From assembly GCA_045652445.1 (NCBI GenBank), contig JAZRUJ010000034.1:1-13342 (forward strand): 13,342 nucleotides of DNA, written 5' to 3'. A program made the translations under genes and the position numbers. The notes below the pieces were generated by a model. That model ran no database searches, had not been told where the DNA came from, and saw only the letters and a list, made by a program, of their open reading frames with translations. Origin of the DNA: RGIG995 sp045652445. Lineage in GTDB: Bacteria; Bacillota; Clostridia; Oscillospirales; UBA644. This document shows positions 11,499 through 13,342 of this stretch, piece by piece (position 1 is the first letter of the stretch; each line of letters opens with the position of its first letter).

Positions 11499-12362
11499 AT
11501 GGACGAACAAAGACTGACTGAAAACCGGATGGCAATCCTGGGGCTTACGGTTTTGACCGTGTTGACGCTGGTGATGTTTGCTGTATGTTTTTTGGGAGGA
11601 GAAAATCTGTTTTCTTCCGAAGAAACGCCCCAAGCGAATCAACCGTCTACCCAGGGGGGAGAGGTGGCGGATTCCACCGACGACGAACAACTGGCTTCCG
11701 TTTTAGGGGAAATGCGGAATAAAATGAACAACTTCCAAACCCTGTTGGATTCTCCCTACCTGATGTTCGTTGGAGAATCGGATCCTTTGCCGGAAACCTT
11801 TGAGGTGGGTGAGACGGTGCTTTTGACCGGTTCGGAAACGGTGAAGTTGGAAAAAGCCGCCGGAGAACAAATCAACAAGTTTTTTCAAGATGCAAAAAAA
11901 GTTGGGTTTGCCGCCACGGTAACCGCCGCCTATCGCACCGAAAAGCAGCAACAGAAAGTCTATGACGATGCGGTGGAAGATTTTATGAACGCGGGATATC
12001 CTGCGGAAATTGCCCGTTCCAAGGCCGCCGCCACCGTAGGGTCGGTGAACTGCTCCGAGCACCAATTGGGCTTGGCGGTGGATTTTTCCAAAAAAGAAAT
12101 GACCCTCTTGGGGTCTGACGGAAGATCCTTTGAAGAATACTTAAACGACACCATGTGCAAATACGGTTTTGTTTTAAGTTATCCCGCGGACAAGGAAGAA
12201 CAAACCGGACATAGTGCCAACACGGTTCATTACCGGTACGTAGGGGTTGCCGCCGCCGAGGAAATGAAAGAAAAGAATATGACTCTTTCCGAATACCGGG
12301 ATTATCTGCAGACCCAAATCGACTACCTGAAACAATACATTCAATCCAAAGAAAACAAATGA
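11499..12362 (+). CDS. Membrane-anchored VanY/M15-like D,D-carboxypeptidase family protein, altered active site
   Basis: The 287-residue protein has a membrane anchor (about 11-32), a Ser/Thr/Gln/Glu-rich linker, and an M15B domain (about 115-260). Zinc-ligand motifs are present: S-x-H188-x2-G-x-A-x-D195 (SEHQLGLAVD) and the last His, H244, in VHYRYVG, with R146 in AAYRT. Family enzymes remove terminal D-Ala from peptidoglycan peptides outside the membrane. The usual E-x-W-H motif, whose Glu is the general base, reads N241-T-V-H244 here, so full catalytic activity is doubtful. The protein may be a binding or regulatory relative, or use another base. A coiled-coil-like tail (LSEYRDYLQTQIDYLKQYIQ) follows the domain. 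First gene of the operon. Confidence 0.88.
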   Translation: MDEQRLTENRMAILGLTVLTVLTLVMFAVCFLGGENLFSSEETPQANQPSTQGGEVADSTDDEQLASVLGEMRNKMNNFQTLLDSPYLMFVGESDPLPETFEVGETVLLTGSETVKLEKAAGEQINKFFQDAKKVGFAATVTAAYRTEKQQQKVYDDAVEDFMNAGYPAEIARSKAAATVGSVNCSEHQLGLAVDFSKKEMTLLGSDGRSFEEYLNDTMCKYGFVLSYPADKEEQTGHSANTVHYRYVGVAAAEEMKEKNMTLSEYRDYLQTQIDYLKQYIQSKENK

Positions 12363-12370
12363 GGACGGCT

Positions 12371-12643
12371 ATGGAAGAAATTAAGAAAAATCGTATGGCA
12401 ATCGCCGGATTTGTCCTGTCTCTCATGGGGGCGATTTCTGTCTTTGTTTCCCCCTTGCAATTGACGGCTCTGCTTTTGTGTCTTGCGGTCGGAGGCAATA
12501 CCAAGTACCCGAAACTCCGTCGAACGGGGATTCTTCTTTCCTGCATTTTTTTAGCGGTATCCCTTTTGCTTTGGACGTTGTTTTTCTGTAACGCCGATAC
12601 CGTTTTGACTTATTTTTATGAATCTATGAAATTTTATTATTAA
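12371..12643 (+). CDS. Small two-helix membrane protein, DUF4190-like
   Basis: This 90-residue protein has two hydrophobic segments (about 9-35 and 49-70) separated by a polar Gly-Asn-Thr-Lys-Tyr-Pro-Lys loop. The start NRMAIAGFVLSLMG resembles DUF4190-type proteins, which have no known biochemical function. I chose the ATG at 12371, 6 nt after GAGG (12361-12364). An ATG at 12359, overlapping the previous stop as ATGA, would add four residues and lacks a good ribosome site. It lies between the VanY-like and cyclophilin genes in one transcription unit. Its N-terminal NRMAI also occurs at the start of the preceding protein. Confidence 0.75.
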   Translation: MEEIKKNRMAIAGFVLSLMGAISVFVSPLQLTALLLCLAVGGNTKYPKLRRTGILLSCIFLAVSLLLWTLFFCNADTVLTYFYESMKFYY

Positions 12644-12654
12644 GGAGTTGTCTT

Positions 12655-13245
12655 ATGAACCATCAAACGTCTCTTCCCGTACAGGGACAGCCCGTAGCCT
12701 GCATTCATACCACCAAAGGGGATATTTCCGTGAAATTTTTTCCCGAGCAGGCTCCCAAAACTGTAGAAAACTTTTTGACCCATGCAAAAAATGGGTATTA
12801 TAACGGCATCATTTTTCACCGGGTTATTCCCGATTTCATGATTCAGGGAGGCGACCCCACCGGCACCGGTATGGGGGGAGAAAGTATTTGGGGCAGATCT
12901 TTCCCCGATGAATTTTCCCGGGAACTGTTCAACTTCCGTGGAGCTCTTTCCATGGCAAACAGCGGACCGAATACCAACGGAAGCCAATTCTTTATCGTTC
13001 AGGCGTCTTCTGTGGATCCCCGCATGATGCAACAAGTTCGCCAGGTTTATCCGGAAGATATTGCTGACGAATATGCCGAAATGGGCGGGACTCCCTGGCT
13101 CGATTTCCGTCACACCGTTTTCGGTCAGGTCTACGCCGGTATGGACGTGGTGGATACCATCTGCAACGCTCCTCGGAACGGGAATGACAAGCCCTTGGAA
13201 GAAATTTCCATTGTTTCCATTGATGTTTCCGAATACAACGCTTAA
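12655..13245 (+). CDS. Cyclophilin-type peptidyl-prolyl cis-trans isomerase
   Basis: The 196-residue protein is a single cyclophilin domain catalysing proline cis-trans isomerisation. Hallmarks are the catalytic R56 in FHRVIPDFMIQGGD, the cyclophilin core ALSMANSGPNTNGSQFFI, and HTVFGQV near the C-terminus. There is no signal peptide, so it is probably cytoplasmic. An insert (about 117-150, SSVDPRMMQQVRQVYPEDIADEYAEMGGTPWLD) between the QFFI strand and HTVFG is longer than in compact bacterial PpiB; such inserts occur in Clostridia homologues. AAGGAG (12642-12647) lies 7 nt before the ATG and 11 bp separate it from the previous stop, so it belongs to the same operon. Confidence 0.95.
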   Translation: MNHQTSLPVQGQPVACIHTTKGDISVKFFPEQAPKTVENFLTHAKNGYYNGIIFHRVIPDFMIQGGDPTGTGMGGESIWGRSFPDEFSRELFNFRGALSMANSGPNTNGSQFFIVQASSVDPRMMQQVRQVYPEDIADEYAEMGGTPWLDFRHTVFGQVYAGMDVVDTICNAPRNGNDKPLEEISIVSIDVSEYNA

Positions 13246-13251
13246 TTTCGT

Positions 13252-13275
13252 TGCATTTCTCCCAGGGGAGATGCA
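13252..13275 (+). terminator. Hairpin between the cyclophilin gene and the next gene
   Basis: TGCATTTCTC (13252-13261) and GGGAGATGCA (13266-13275) form a 10-bp stem (two G-U pairs) with loop CCAG. There is no T-run after it, so it may be a processing or stability element, not a full terminator. Confidence 0.45.
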
Positions 13276-13302
13276 TAATTTGAACCGAGAGGATCTTACG
13301 TT

Positions 13303-13342
13303 ATGTCCGAATGGGAACGCTTGAAAGAGTGCTGTGAAGATT
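13303..13342 (+). CDS. Start of a further gene, cut by the window edge
   Basis: An ATG preceded by GAGAGG (13287-13292) opens a frame MSEWERLKECCED that runs off the end. No promoter lies between it and the cyclophilin gene, so it probably continues the operon. The opening WERLKECCED recalls the start of family 4 uracil-DNA glycosylases, which begin with a helix leading into an iron-sulfur cysteine motif. Thirteen residues are too few for a firm call. Confidence 0.5.
   Translation, partial: MSEWERLKECCED

Overview
The window reads as a chromosomal segment of a member of the Bacillota, most likely an anaerobic Clostridia lineage. The reasons are near-consensus sigma-A-type promoters (TTGACA, 17 bp, TGnTATAAT), strong AGGAG-type ribosome binding sites, many intrinsic terminators, and gene families typical of gut and rumen Clostridia. 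I see no transposase, integrase, phage gene, tRNA, rRNA or CRISPR array. The species assignment is inference.

Layout. 14-514: tandem array of a 152-bp structured repeat with a strong hairpin in each unit. 519-1631: minus-strand membrane-anchored NodB-type polysaccharide deacetylase with its own terminator and promoter. 1682-2514: stand-alone rsmG (16S rRNA m7G527 methyltransferase) with its own promoter and terminator. 2520-3373: minus-strand Nudix hydrolase behind a small XRE repressor, whose promoter is covered by a 23-bp dyad. 3549-5132: GH20 hexosaminidase. 5182-5962: a locus of about 0.7 kb with no convincing long gene, a near-perfect promoter, three imperfect repeat modules, several short ORFs and a terminator. 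It looks like a large structured RNA and is the most unusual part of the window. 5965-6557: minus-strand ribbon-helix-helix (RHH) regulator overlapping a membrane-anchored His/Cys-motif protein, with two perfect palindromes at the promoter. 6608-7796: SLC13/ArsB-type anion transporter with a dyad over its start site. 7923-10304: serC-serA serine operon. 10345-11389: minus-strand DUF4432 (aldose-1-epimerase-like) protein. 11416-13342: operon of a degenerate VanY-like M15 protein, a small two-helix membrane protein, a cyclophilin, and the first 13 codons of another gene.

How the genes relate. Most are small housekeeping or cell-envelope transcription units, each with its own promoter and terminator. 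The deacetylase, the GH20 enzyme and the VanY-like protein suggest peptidoglycan or amino-sugar metabolism. serC-serA makes phosphoserine from 3-phosphoglycerate. The two small DNA-binding proteins each sit next to a dyad that could be their own operator. The strongest candidate for something undescribed is the 5254-5962 transcript: three modules of about 100 nt, each with a six-codon ORF behind a Shine-Dalgarno-like AAAGGAG and a conserved hairpin, inside a possible 5'-3' closing helix. I could not run a covariance-model search, so membership of a known class such as ROOL or GOLLD is open.
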